A stretch of DNA of 64,000 bases from Microscilla marina ATCC 23134 (GCF_000169175.1 NZ_AAWS01000004.1:1-64000), one strand, 5' to 3'. Shown: positions 17,392 to 27,116, counted from the stretch's first letter. The notes: generated from the sequence alone by a model not told the origin. Translations and numbers: made by a program.

Positions 17392-17928
17392 TTACCTAGC
17401 GTTGTTTGAAATATTAGTTATCATACTAATTTTCGTAATCAAATCTATTTTGTTTTTTTGAGAGTTAACATCTTCATATTTCAACTCTTGAAAGTCGTTA
17501 TTATCTTCATTGAATACTGTAAGTAGCAGATGATAACAAATCTCATTTAAAGGCAGTATCAATATTTTAACACTGTTTTGCTGGTATTTAAAAGAACAAA
17601 ACGGAATATGAAGCTCCCAGTCGCTTAACTTAAAGACTTGAAGTTCTTCTTCCAAAAGCATTAACTCTTTATTGACTAACTCTATTTCACTTTTCACAAA
17701 TTCTTTGCCTGCACTTGTAACTTTATACTCTGCCATTTGATCGTTAGAGTTAACTTGTTCCAAGTACTCGTGTTGTAAAAAATGAGTTAAAAAGAATCCT
17801 GGTGATATGTCAGACTTAAAAAGGTATAAAACTGTTCTATCAAACTTATACAGCGAAAAGGAAGAATCTAATGTTATAAAATAGCATAAAATGCCCTTTT
17901 CCATTTTTTTTATAGTATCGCTCATCAT
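17392..17928 (-). CDS. Third gene of the displaced toxin cassette, possible immunity or partner protein
   Basis: A 178-residue cytosolic-looking protein with no signal peptide. It has hydrophobic beta strands (GILCYFITLDSSFSLYKF), a helical middle (ELVNKELMLLEEELQVF) and an Asn-rich C-terminus. The start lies 1 bp from the end of the preceding gene, so the two are coupled. Position after a toxin cassette suggests immunity; no immunity family is recognised. Confidence 0.5.
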   Translation of the reverse strand: MMSDTIKKMEKGILCYFITLDSSFSLYKFDRTVLYLFKSDISPGFFLTHFLQHEYLEQVNSNDQMAEYKVTSAGKEFVKSEIELVNKELMLLEEELQVFKLSDWELHIPFCSFKYQQNSVKILILPLNEICYHLLLTVFNEDNNDFQELKYEDVNSQKNKIDLITKISMITNISNNAR

Positions 17929-17929
17929 A

Positions 17930-18631
17930 TCAGTTGAATGGTGGCCTCAACCATACATCTTGACTACTTAGTAAATGTAATGGAGCCTCATCAAGTTCTG
18001 CATCATCCTCAAAGTGTTTTACATAAGCATAGTAAGGCATGTTACTCAAATAAAATATATTCGAGGGAACACAGTTTGCTTTTTTGGTAAAGAACTCCAT
18101 ATCATTAATACATGAAAGTTCATTTTTTATACTGTCAATTTCTTGTAAAGCTTTTGCCAACCTAGAGGCATTATGTTTCCAAACATCATACTGTTTGGCT
18201 CCTGTCTTAGGATTACAGGGTAAAAATGCTAGATGATTTACATTTATGTCAAAAGATAAACTAAAGGTGCTTTCTAAAATGATAGAAATAATATTATCAA
18301 AATGAAATGACTTATTTTGACTGTCATAAATGTAGCCATTACAGGTTATTTTTATTGAAATATCTTTATAAAGGTTTTCATGAAGCTTCAAATAATTTTG
18401 AGTAAAGTTTTGCCAATCCTTAACGTCATTAAAACCTTTGGGTTTGCTCAATCTTATGCTATTAGCCAATTCATGATTTTTAAGTATTTTAATTACTTTT
18501 CCTAATAGTATAAAATTTTCCTTAGTGTGTTTTTTATTCCTTGTTGGTTGCTTGCTCAAAGGTTTATCAACAGTAAAAGACCAGCTATAATAATCATCAA
18601 TGTATGGGTTGTCTTTATTCAACAATGTCAT
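17930..18631 (-). CDS. Candidate immunity protein for the displaced toxin cassette
   Basis: The protein has 233 residues, is AT-rich and is unlike its neighbours in composition. Its start overlaps the end of the HINT-toxin frame by 17 bp, as is common for toxin-immunity pairs. It has no signal peptide and no known motif. The assignment is from gene order in polymorphic toxin loci (toxin C-terminus followed at once by its immunity gene). Confidence 0.55.
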   Translation of the reverse strand: MTLLNKDNPYIDDYYSWSFTVDKPLSKQPTRNKKHTKENFILLGKVIKILKNHELANSIRLSKPKGFNDVKDWQNFTQNYLKLHENLYKDISIKITCNGYIYDSQNKSFHFDNIISIILESTFSLSFDINVNHLAFLPCNPKTGAKQYDVWKHNASRLAKALQEIDSIKNELSCINDMEFFTKKANCVPSNIFYLSNMPYYAYVKHFEDDAELDEAPLHLLSSQDVWLRPPFN

Positions 18632-19823
18632 AAGTTATGCTATCTTTAGTTCTTATTTTAATAACCACTCCCGAATATCCAGGATCGTTTTTTAACCCTT
18701 GTATATTTTTATAATATGAATCACCATAACTATCCAGTTTTTGTAAATCACTCAAGGTGTGATTTCTAAACTCAAGCTTTACCTCCCTGTAATAAGTTCC
18801 AACCTTTGTTGCTTCCTTTACTTGGCCAATGGCTTTTTTTACTTTTTTCAGAGTATTAGTTAGTACTCCAAACGATTTATATTGAATAGCATGATCAGTG
18901 CCCAAATTATCAAAGTTTCTCATGACAAAATCAAGGTCACCATCTGGGGTATTGACCTCAAACTGTAGTGTTTTTCCCTTGTTTATAAATTGCTTTGTAT
19001 CCGTCGTAACCTGAACAAAAGAATGGTATGCTGGTATAACCTCAGCTTGGATATTTTTTTTCATTGCCAACTTAGAAATTAAATCATCGTATCCGCTAAC
19101 ACCAATAAAATCGTTTTCTACTATTTTTTGAGCGACAGAGGTTCGAAGAGTTAATGGTATTTCTTCGTTATTTAGGTTATTTATTGCTTGTTGGAGTTTT
19201 TTACCTCTCCATTTAAATCTATTTGCCATTGAGTTTAGTTGGTTGGCAGCTTCGTCAAACAAGTCATACCCATTAGCATTATGCACCAACACCCCAGCCT
19301 TCCCAACAAAATAGTTGTGGTGCTTGGCGACCGAAAAATTGTAAACCCTGGCATTGGTATCTACCTTGACCAGACTATCCAATGCCAACCTGCGTGAACG
19401 GAACAAGTGTAAACTGTCACCCTGGCTCAAATTGCCTGACTTTACCCATTTGCCCGCCAGATAAAATGGGTGGTCAGGCGTAGTTTGAATAATTTCGTTG
19501 CCAAAATATAAATTTATAAGTTTTTGGGTCTGCCTTACAAACACTTTGGTTACCCGCTTCAATTCTTGCCTACCTGTTTTTTCATTATGGCTCCATACCC
19601 AATCGCCCACTCGGATGTCCTCTATTTTTTTGTAGCCTGTACGAGTGATGAGCTTGTTAATTTTGACGGGAATGTACCTGAAGAAATAACTATAGGAGAT
19701 AAAAGCCTCACTGAAAAGGTAAAATTGATTGCTTTGCTGGATGAAGACGAAAAAAATGTAGTCTTCAAAATGATTGATGCTTTCTTGACTAAAAAGAAGT
19801 TCAAAGAATTTTTTGAACAACAA
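18615..19823 (-). CDS. Displaced (orphan) HINT-toxin cassette, 5'-truncated
   Basis: From residue ~60 the frame reads the end of a pretoxin HINT domain (TRTGYKKIEDIRVGDWVW, then HHNYFVGKAGVLVHNANGYD), about 85% identical in DNA to the HINT of the big toxin, without gaps between 19265-19648 and 21412-21795. The first HINT block with the catalytic Cys (CFVAGTLI) is missing, and the first ~58 codons are antisense to an XRE-gene remnant, so this is a cassette without its own secretion region. The toxin part (~220 residues) contains GDLDFVM and, later, AIQYKSF, a D-...-QxK arrangement reminiscent of PD-(D/E)xK nucleases. Activity is inferred. It could be used by recombination into the full-length toxin. 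Confidence 0.65.
   Translation of the reverse strand: MLFKKFFELLFSQESINHFEDYIFFVFIQQSNQFYLFSEAFISYSYFFRYIPVKINKLITRTGYKKIEDIRVGDWVWSHNEKTGRQELKRVTKVFVRQTQKLINLYFGNEIIQTTPDHPFYLAGKWVKSGNLSQGDSLHLFRSRRLALDSLVKVDTNARVYNFSVAKHHNYFVGKAGVLVHNANGYDLFDEAANQLNSMANRFKWRGKKLQQAINNLNNEEIPLTLRTSVAQKIVENDFIGVSGYDDLISKLAMKKNIQAEVIPAYHSFVQVTTDTKQFINKGKTLQFEVNTPDGDLDFVMRNFDNLGTDHAIQYKSFGVLTNTLKKVKKAIGQVKEATKVGTYYREVKLEFRNHTLSDLQKLDSYGDSYYKNIQGLKNDPGYSGVVIKIRTKDSITYDIVE
19265..19648. repeat. HINT-region direct repeat, copy 1
   Basis: An ungapped copy of 21412-21795 (constant offset 2147), roughly 85% identical by eye. It encodes most of the pretoxin HINT domain. Homology stops at about 19648 and unrelated sequence begins, so this is a recombination junction. 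Confidence 0.75.
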
Positions 19824-19835
19824 TTGGCTTCTTAA
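19649..19835 (+). pseudogene. C-terminal remnant of an XRE-family regulator
   Basis: The plus strand reads GDKSLTEKVKLIALLDEDEK, then FKMIDAFLTKKKFKEFFEQ and a TAA at 19833. This is the familiar C-terminal end of small Bacteroidota XRE regulators, but the HTH half is gone. It starts exactly where the HINT homology on the other strand ends (19648/19649), so an insertion or rearrangement joined a toxin cassette to a broken regulator gene. Confidence 0.6.
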
Positions 19836-19987
19836 AATAACAAAACCAAGTACAATGGCTTGGCTTTAACTTTCTAATAATCAATGTTTTAATAAGACTG
19901 TTTTTCCAAAACAGGAATGCGAGACGCATTCAAAAGATAGGCACAAGTTACGCTTCGCTAAACTTGCGCCAGGTGGGGGGGGGAAAT

Positions 19988-20620
19988 CTATAAACTTACT
20001 CTTAAACCTTTTGTTGTTGGTAAAAAATAAATTTTCTTATTTTCTTCTGATTGATATATCAAACCACTGTCAATCAATCTTTTAATGCGTTTTTGAACTT
20101 GTTCAATAGCTTCCTTTTCATACAACTTGGTTAAAGATTGTCCATAAACCTCTGTTAATGTTATTTTTTCATTTCTCTTAATTATTCCAAGTATTGTCCC
20201 GTCCATCCAAGTTGTTTGACTTATTAAAAAATGTAGTTTGCCCTTGGCAATTACTACTTTTTTAATAAACTCTAACAAGTATGCAAAAGCTCCCATAAGA
20301 TGATCATAATCACTTACACCATAGATTGTTTCCCCAAAAATTGTCATTTGGTGGGGTATAATTGCTGGATTTATTTCTTCAGGGGGTATAATAGGTCTAT
20401 TATCTAATAAGGCTTTTAATTTCTTTTCAACAGCATTTTTGAATTGAGACACTTTTTCTTTTTCTAGAATTGAATCTTTTTCCAGAGGCTCTTCAACATT
20501 GGTAATACTAACAAGTATTTGATGGAGCATTTTAAAGTACTCAGTTGAACTTGAACCTGAGGGTCCCTCATAAGGTAATGTCACATTAGAATCGATTTGT
20601 ATTTGCTTTTCTGTGTTCAT
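19988..20620 (-). CDS. Candidate immunity protein of the HINT toxin
   Basis: A 210-residue protein whose ATG lies 7 bp after the stop of the large toxin gene. It has no signal peptide. The C-terminal half (GTILGIIKRNEKITLTEVYG, then VQKRIKRLIDSGLIYQSEEN) looks like a winged-helix-like fold. No immunity family is recognised. Function is inferred from the tight spacing behind the toxin. Confidence 0.6.
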   Translation of the reverse strand: MNTEKQIQIDSNVTLPYEGPSGSSSTEYFKMLHQILVSITNVEEPLEKDSILEKEKVSQFKNAVEKKLKALLDNRPIIPPEEINPAIIPHQMTIFGETIYGVSDYDHLMGAFAYLLEFIKKVVIAKGKLHFLISQTTWMDGTILGIIKRNEKITLTEVYGQSLTKLYEKEAIEQVQKRIKRLIDSGLIYQSEENKKIYFLPTTKGLRVSL

Positions 20621-20626
20621 GCTTAT

Positions 20627-23600
20627 TTAGTCTAATTTTTCAAAAATCACTCTCACATCTGTCTTATCCAAGTCATTTACACTTACAACTTTATACCCAT
20701 GTCTTTCTGCTATTTTACCTGTAAAGGTACTTCGTGCTGCTTCAACTTTATCGCCGCTTTTAGCAAAATTTTCCAAGTAAGATTTCAAATTCTGAGAATA
20801 TCCTCCATAATCTTTATATAGTTCAATATTTTTTGTCCAACGTGCCTCAAATTTTATAAAATGCTTTTCTAAGTTTTTAAAAGCATCATCAAACATTTTA
20901 GTACCTAAACCTTTTACTTTTAAGTCTTTTACTGCCTGTGGAACATTGAAATTCAAATGTAAAACTCCATCTTTTACATAAGCAGTGCCCATATTTTTTG
21001 ATACTACTTTGGGACGAAATCCTTTATGTGTTTTAAAAGAATAAATTCTACTTGTAGTATTTCCTCCATTATTCAAAAACAACCTACCCACATCCAAACC
21101 ATCTCCATTCATTATATGAATTTTGTCAAGCCTTCCTCCAATTTTCATCCATTTTGCATATCCACCTGCTTGTTCAATTTCATCCAAATTGTCTATTACT
21201 TTTCTCATCCACCTGGGTTCAGTTCTTATTGCATCAGCTACTTTTGCATCATACAACACCCTCCACCCCTCCACCAACTCAGGCTTTGCCTCAAATTTAG
21301 CCAAAACAGCATCTACATCCTTAAAGTCATCTAAAAACTTCGCCTTGTCATTGCCCAAGGCATTGATTTTATCTTTGAGTGGTTGACTGTTGGTGCGGGC
21401 AAGCAAATCATCATACCCATTAGCATTATGCACCAACACCCCTGCTTTGCCCACAAAGTAATTATGGTGTTTGGTGACCGAAAAATTGTACACTTTAGCA
21501 CTGGTATCTACCTTGGCAATACTATCCAGTGCCAACCTGCGTGAACGGAACAAGTGCAAACTGTCACCCTGGCTCAGGTTGCCTGCCTTTACCCATTTGC
21601 CCTCCAGATAAAAGGGATGCTCAGCGGTAGTTTGAATGAGTTCGTTGCCTACATAAAGGTATACCAAGCGCTCAGTTTGTCTTATAAAGGTTTGGGTCAC
21701 CTGTTTCAACTCTTGTTTGCCCGTTTGCTCATGATAGCTCCACACCCAATCACCTACTTTGATGTCTTCTATTTTTTTGTAGCCCGTGCGGGTGAGTATC
21801 AAGGTGCCTGCCACAAAACAAGTGCGCTTGCCATTGGGTTGGCAGTGCACCAACTCTTCGCCTGCATTGGTGCGTTGCTTATAAATCACAATGTTCATCT
21901 CTGTGCCATCGGGCAAACGAGCTGCTATGGGTTGGGTAGCCTCCCCTCGTGCCCTCAATGCTGCCAGGTCTCCAGCAGGTTGGGTACGCAAAGCCCTGGT
22001 TACTTCCAGCTTACCTTCAGAGTTTAATTGGGCAAGGGTTTTATCTGCTTTTTTAATTTTAAAAACCCCACTTTCTTTCACTAATTTAATCGCCTTATTA
22101 CTCAATTTTTTGGTCACCAGGTTGAGCTTGGTGAGGGTGGGGGCTATTTTGGTAGTCAGGTTATCCAGTTGTTTGCCCGTAAACTCAATAAAACCATTGA
22201 TTGTTTTAGGAGCCCCTACATAAATAGACAGCAGGTCTACCAACACCTTGCCTTGGGTATAGTTGGTAACAAAATTGTTGCAAGTGGCTTTGCTATACTC
22301 TTCTTTTACGAGCTTCCAAACTCCCTTTTTCCTGAGCTTGTTCATCGCTTGCGCCATCTGATTACGTATTTTGGGATCGCTAAAATACCCCGAAATCAGG
22401 GAAATCATCTGGGTAAAGCCCTTCAGCTGCCCCAGCATACCATTGTATACCCCGGCAAAAAAAGCAAAATCTTCCTGTAATTTGGTGCGAAGCCTTTGGT
22501 CTTCAATCATCCCAAACATATTTTTAAAAGCAGGAGCGTAAGCATATTGGCAAGCTTTACAATCACCCACCTTTGTTTTTACACACAAAGGGTTCCAGTA
22601 ATGGGGTTTTATTTCTATGCTATCAATAAGTGACGTTACCGCATCGGCAAAGCCTCTTAAATAGAAACAAAATTCGTCTTTGACTGCTCCTGCCGAACCA
22701 GCCGCATATTTTGCCCAGGCAAAAATTGCCGAATTGGTACCAAACAAGGCTTTATATTGTTCTTTTACCTCGGGGCTGGATAAGGGAAAGGCTTTGCCCG
22801 CTTTTTCTGCTTTGATGATGTTAGGGCTGAGTATGGTGTGGTTATTCGCAATGTATTGGTGGCGCACAATCAAATCCTGTATGCTGTATTGATACTTTGG
22901 CGACTTGCCTGTGTAGTCCTTTGCATAGCGATTATAACCTTGGGGGATTTTTTTGGTCTTAGTTGCCCACACAGTATACATTTTACCCGAATAAGCACCT
23001 CTTATTTTACCCGGAAGGGTAGTATACTTTCTTCTGAGTTCGGTTTCGCTTGTATAACCTTCTTTGAGTATTTCCTGAATGATATGATAAGCACTGCCGC
23101 CCAAATGGTGAGCTCCGGTGTTGTCAAACTTTTGCTCAAAGTTTACCAGGTTGAGATTTTCATTTTTGCCAATGGTGGTAGTAAGCAGGTTAGCAAACTT
23201 AATCAGTTTTGCCTTGTGTATGCCAGCGGTTTTGACATATTTAAAGTAGAGCAACATGCCCCAGCCAGCCGCTAAGCGAGGCTGAGTATTTTGGGCACTT
23301 GCCAACAGCTTATCAAAATCACAACCTGTTTGCTTGACAGTGGTTCGGCTGTTCTGTACGTCAAAGTGATGGGGGTTTATCGCTCCCTTGATATTGCTGC
23401 GATTACTTGGGGTGGCAAGCACGTTGTTCCAGTAAATGTCTTCATAACAAACCGTTTTTACTACTTGCAAGTCTTTTAGCAAACTCCAAAAGCCACTCAT
23501 ATCAGCCGAGTTGATGTAGGCCGAGTTCAAGTAGGGTTTTCTGTATTTACGGGCTCTCAGGCGCTTATTTTTCTCTAAGATAATGTTTTGAGTAGGAAAC

Positions 23601-24718
23601 CAGTTTTCGGGTTTAAATAATGCAGGATTGAGTCTGGCTTTACTTCCTGTTTTTACCCAGACAGGGTACTTTGCTGGGTTTTGTTCCGACAACTTGACGT
23701 GCTGAGCTGCCAGTCCTTTCAGATAATAGCCTAAAAACTCGGCACCACTACCACAGCTTGTCCCATTGGCAGGTCTGATAAGTGCCACATACTTTTTGCC
23801 ATTCTTGCCAATAAACCCTTTGAGACTACCGTTGCAGCTTAACCAAAACTGCAAAGATTTTTTTTGCATATTGCTTACACTAATGGCCTTGCCAGAGGGA
23901 GTCATTACCCCGTCATAGGTTTCTTGGGTAAGCGCAAGATTTGCCACTAATTCATTATCAGATACTTCAATGACCCTGGCACTCGCCCAAGCCCCAGTTT
24001 GTCCGGTATTGCCCACCCCCAGTACCTCCTCATACTTCGCTATCAGCTCAGAACTGGGGTTATCCAGGGCAACCTCTTTGGCAAAATTGCCCAACGACTG
24101 ATGTACCCGGTATATCAGTGCCCGCGCATAGTCATCTTTGGTGTTGACATTTGTCGCCTTGTTTTGCAAGTCAGCCCTGAAATCATTCGCCGTAATTTTG
24201 TGTTGCGCCAAACTACCACCTACGGAAAGTCCGGTACTTTGCAGATAACTGGTTTTGATGCCCACCTTTTTGCCTTTGATCGACTTCACAAAATTGATCG
24301 TGAGCAATACCGTGTTTTCGTCCAACATCGATTGGGCGTACACCTTTTCTGTAAAGTCTTTGGTTTCCTGATTAAACCGGGTGGCGGCGTTGGGCTCTTC
24401 TACCATATCGGGGCTGCGGGTAATGATCACATACAGCGCTTTGCCCGTTTGCTTTTTCAGCAAGTCTTGCAGTTGCTCTATCTTGGTTTTGGTGTCCTCA
24501 CTTACATAGTTTAAGCGGTCAATCAAATAGTTAGAAGCGACAGTCCGTGCTTTGAGGGTGTTGTGGGTAACTGCCCGATTAATTAGTTTGACCGAAGCTT
24601 CAATGTGGGCTTTTTGCAACGAATCGCGGTCGTTTGCCCAGGCTATAGTGCTTGCCCAGATGCTTGATAAAACAAAAAGGAGGAGTACCCGATGAAGTTG
24701 TTGTTTGAATGAATGCAT
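20627..24718 (-). CDS. Secreted polymorphic toxin with pretoxin HINT domain
   Basis: A 1363-residue protein. Residues 1-29 are a Sec signal peptide (VLLLFVLSSIWA, cut after AWA). Residues ~65-215 resemble a TPM-type periplasmic domain (TGKALYVIITRSPDMVEE, then LTINFVKSIKGKKVGIKTSY). A long middle region has many Cys-containing segments. A pretoxin HINT domain spans Cys967 (CFVAGTLI) to Asn1098 (VLVHN). HINT domains of this type cut the chain and free the C-terminal toxin. The toxin region, 1099-1363, is not a family I can name. It contains GLGTKMFDDAFKNLEKHF and EAARSTFTGKIAERHGYKVV, weakly reminiscent of an acetyltransferase-like fold. It is preceded by the fibronectin-like gene (31 bp) and followed by the putative immunity gene. 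Confidence 0.85.
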   Translation of the reverse strand: MHSFKQQLHRVLLLFVLSSIWASTIAWANDRDSLQKAHIEASVKLINRAVTHNTLKARTVASNYLIDRLNYVSEDTKTKIEQLQDLLKKQTGKALYVIITRSPDMVEEPNAATRFNQETKDFTEKVYAQSMLDENTVLLTINFVKSIKGKKVGIKTSYLQSTGLSVGGSLAQHKITANDFRADLQNKATNVNTKDDYARALIYRVHQSLGNFAKEVALDNPSSELIAKYEEVLGVGNTGQTGAWASARVIEVSDNELVANLALTQETYDGVMTPSGKAISVSNMQKKSLQFWLSCNGSLKGFIGKNGKKYVALIRPANGTSCGSGAEFLGYYLKGLAAQHVKLSEQNPAKYPVWVKTGSKARLNPALFKPENWFPTQNIILEKNKRLRARKYRKPYLNSAYINSADMSGFWSLLKDLQVVKTVCYEDIYWNNVLATPSNRSNIKGAINPHHFDVQNSRTTVKQTGCDFDKLLASAQNTQPRLAAGWGMLLYFKYVKTAGIHKAKLIKFANLLTTTIGKNENLNLVNFEQKFDNTGAHHLGGSAYHIIQEILKEGYTSETELRRKYTTLPGKIRGAYSGKMYTVWATKTKKIPQGYNRYAKDYTGKSPKYQYSIQDLIVRHQYIANNHTILSPNIIKAEKAGKAFPLSSPEVKEQYKALFGTNSAIFAWAKYAAGSAGAVKDEFCFYLRGFADAVTSLIDSIEIKPHYWNPLCVKTKVGDCKACQYAYAPAFKNMFGMIEDQRLRTKLQEDFAFFAGVYNGMLGQLKGFTQMISLISGYFSDPKIRNQMAQAMNKLRKKGVWKLVKEEYSKATCNNFVTNYTQGKVLVDLLSIYVGAPKTINGFIEFTGKQLDNLTTKIAPTLTKLNLVTKKLSNKAIKLVKESGVFKIKKADKTLAQLNSEGKLEVTRALRTQPAGDLAALRARGEATQPIAARLPDGTEMNIVIYKQRTNAGEELVHCQPNGKRTCFVAGTLILTRTGYKKIEDIKVGDWVWSYHEQTGKQELKQVTQTFIRQTERLVYLYVGNELIQTTAEHPFYLEGKWVKAGNLSQGDSLHLFRSRRLALDSIAKVDTSAKVYNFSVTKHHNYFVGKAGVLVHNANGYDDLLARTNSQPLKDKINALGNDKAKFLDDFKDVDAVLAKFEAKPELVEGWRVLYDAKVADAIRTEPRWMRKVIDNLDEIEQAGGYAKWMKIGGRLDKIHIMNGDGLDVGRLFLNNGGNTTSRIYSFKTHKGFRPKVVSKNMGTAYVKDGVLHLNFNVPQAVKDLKVKGLGTKMFDDAFKNLEKHFIKFEARWTKNIELYKDYGGYSQNLKSYLENFAKSGDKVEAARSTFTGKIAERHGYKVVSVNDLDKTDVRVIFEKLD
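21412..21795. repeat. HINT-region direct repeat, copy 2
   Basis: The partner of 19265-19648 within the functional toxin gene. The same strand and direct orientation, with about 2.1 kb between copies, could let homologous recombination delete the original toxin tip plus its immunity gene and replace them by the displaced cassette. Confidence 0.75.
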
Positions 24719-24749
24719 GGTATGTATATATGCTTAAAATATCGTTGGT

Positions 24750-27116
24750 TTATTTCTTTGATTCCTTCTCGTAAATCTCTTTTACTAAATCATCAATGAT
24801 CTTGTTTACTTCAGTCTCTATCTTGGCTTTGACCAACTTTAGCTTGTTTTGTGACAAGTCTTCCAACAGTTCTTCGCCCAAGCTCTCCATACTTTTCTTT
24901 ACTTTTTCCAACAGTGTTCCAAATTTGCCAGGGTCATTGATATAAACCAGAATTTGATCGAATCGAAGCTTTTCAAAATCAAACTTTTGGTACACCACTA
25001 GCAGCGTATTTACTTTTTCGTCAAAGGCTTTGGCTTTCTTGGTTTGGCTTATTGCCACGTGGGTGGTTTCAGGAAACAAGTCATTGTTTACCTCAGTGCC
25101 AGTAGTTTGTCCAGAGGGTGCCAGAGTGCTGTCAGTGCCGTTTACCTTGATCCTAAAACCTTGGTCTTCTATGACTACTTCTGCCCTTAGTTTTTGGTAA
25201 GCCAGCCAGTCTTCTTTCTTTTGGGCGGCTAGTTTTTCCTTCTCTGCTTTGCTTCTCCCTCGCAAGGCATCGAGTGCCTCCTTCAACAAATCCTTCAAAT
25301 CTCTCAATAACTTCTCCAACGTATTTTTCACCATTTTAGCCGCGGCACCCAACACCTTCCCACTACCATCCTTGAGTTTTTTTGCCGCTTCAGTTAACTT
25401 CCCATCCTTCCAGTCTTTCTTCCCATCCTCAATCGCCTTTTTACCAATCTGGATGGTTTCCAGTAGCTCGGCTTTATCGGGACCATTGTAGTTTTTTACC
25501 CACTGTTCTACTTTTTTGAGTACCTGGTCTATTTTGCCCATTGCCTGGTCTATCTTGTCCAGCCCTCTTTCTATCTCGTCAAATAAATTGTTGATTTCGC
25601 CCGTAAAGCTCAGGTATTGGTCGCGCCACTCGTCGGGTATGATTTGAGTGCCCGCCCCAGTGGTGGTCAATTCCCCATCGATGAGGCGTTTGTCGGTGTT
25701 GATCTTGATGCGGTCGAAGCGGGCAAAAACCCTGGCTCCCTGAAAAAACTTGATGTGGGTGTAGGCTCTGCCCGCAAACCAACCTCCCCCCAAAGGTTTG
25801 ACTTCTACCAGGGTAAATTCAAAGTCAGCCGCCATGATCTTGTCGCCTACTCGCAAATTTGAGATCGGAGTTTGATTGCTGAGGTCTACCACCAGGGGTT
25901 TGCCGCATTGTACTCCGGTAGGCTTGGGAGTGGGCATTCTAAAATCTACGGTGGCGGTTTCTTCGCTGCCAAAGGCGTTGCAGTTGGCGGTAAGTTTGAA
26001 CGAATAGGATACTCCAGGTTCCATATCGTTGATTTGGGTGCGGTTAGAGAGGGCACGTTGGGTGTACCATTTATAGGCGTCGCCTTCGCGTTTGAAGTGT
26101 ACGGTATAACCCGTGTGGTCGGGCAAGGCATCCCAGTCGAGTTGTACCTGGTAGGGATTGAGGGCAGTTGCCTTTAAGCGAATCGGGATGGGGCAGGGTT
26201 TGCCATAACGAAATACCCGAATCTGGCTCACTCCATCGTTGATAAACAAAGTTCTGCCTTGGGGATCTCGCGCTTGGATGCGAATGGCGTACCATTTGCC
26301 CAAGCCCAGGGCAGGTTCGGCTTGCATGCCATAGTTGTAAGTCAGGCTAGTTGTGCTGGCACGAAATATTTCGGGACCCAGACAATTGAATATTTCGCCT
26401 TGAGATATTCGGCTGGCGGCTTGGTTATTTGTGTTCAAGTCACTATATTGGTTTTGACAATTGGGGCGTAGCTCATTCAATACTAACTCATACTCAGGAT
26501 TGAAAGGAGTGTTGGCGGGTCTTGTCCAACTGATCGGAATGGGTTTTAAGCTTTGATTGCTTCGATTGGTCTGACTCATCATTAGCGGAAAATTCAGAAT
26601 GGGTGGCTGCAAAGCAAATACCCTTAGTGTTTTCTCCGATAAAATATCTACATTGGACACCGACACAGCAGGGCGGTAACGATCTACAAATGAGAAGGAT
26701 AGCTTGTAAATACCATCAGGGATTCTTTTCGTCTTTAAATACTGTTGCCGAGAATACCCCTGAAAATCTAAATTGTTTACATCGAAGTAATCCGCCAAAT
26801 CTGAGCCATTCATTGTTTGGCTAGGTCCCAAATCGAGCAAGGGCAAATAGTTAGCCCTGGTTTGAATGACAATTCCCCTCCCATCCATACTTTCCAATTT
26901 GATACGTAAATAACCAGAATACGAGGTGACCCCATTTAATATAAGATGCAGGGTAAGGGCGCTAGAATAGCTATAGGAGTGTAAAAAGGGGCTATGAGGC
27001 GGACTGACTGTGGCGATTAACTTGACGCTATAGTTTCGTTGAGCAGTGGTGTGACCGCTGGCTCCTAAAAGCAAAGCTCCCACAATCAGGAGGCACTTGA
27101 ATAAATGGATGCGCAT
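24750..27116 (-). CDS. Secreted fibronectin type III / TANFOR-like protein
   Basis: A 788-residue protein with a signal peptide (LFKCLLIVGALLLGASGHTT). The N-terminal third has the pattern known from TANFOR-type proteins (LRVFALQPPILNFPL, then ISWTRPANTPFNPEYELVLN). A fibronectin III domain lies near 310-390 (ATALNPYQVQLDWDALPDHT to TANCNAFGSEE). The last 300 residues are mostly charged helices and coiled coil (DKIDQAMGKIDQVLKKVEQW). It stands 31 bp before the toxin gene, so it is probably co-expressed and may deliver or hold the toxin outside the cell. The TANFOR label is from memory of the family and not from a search. Confidence 0.65.
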   Translation of the reverse strand: MRIHLFKCLLIVGALLLGASGHTTAQRNYSVKLIATVSPPHSPFLHSYSYSSALTLHLILNGVTSYSGYLRIKLESMDGRGIVIQTRANYLPLLDLGPSQTMNGSDLADYFDVNNLDFQGYSRQQYLKTKRIPDGIYKLSFSFVDRYRPAVSVSNVDILSEKTLRVFALQPPILNFPLMMSQTNRSNQSLKPIPISWTRPANTPFNPEYELVLNELRPNCQNQYSDLNTNNQAASRISQGEIFNCLGPEIFRASTTSLTYNYGMQAEPALGLGKWYAIRIQARDPQGRTLFINDGVSQIRVFRYGKPCPIPIRLKATALNPYQVQLDWDALPDHTGYTVHFKREGDAYKWYTQRALSNRTQINDMEPGVSYSFKLTANCNAFGSEETATVDFRMPTPKPTGVQCGKPLVVDLSNQTPISNLRVGDKIMAADFEFTLVEVKPLGGGWFAGRAYTHIKFFQGARVFARFDRIKINTDKRLIDGELTTTGAGTQIIPDEWRDQYLSFTGEINNLFDEIERGLDKIDQAMGKIDQVLKKVEQWVKNYNGPDKAELLETIQIGKKAIEDGKKDWKDGKLTEAAKKLKDGSGKVLGAAAKMVKNTLEKLLRDLKDLLKEALDALRGRSKAEKEKLAAQKKEDWLAYQKLRAEVVIEDQGFRIKVNGTDSTLAPSGQTTGTEVNNDLFPETTHVAISQTKKAKAFDEKVNTLLVVYQKFDFEKLRFDQILVYINDPGKFGTLLEKVKKSMESLGEELLEDLSQNKLKLVKAKIETEVNKIIDDLVKEIYEKESKK

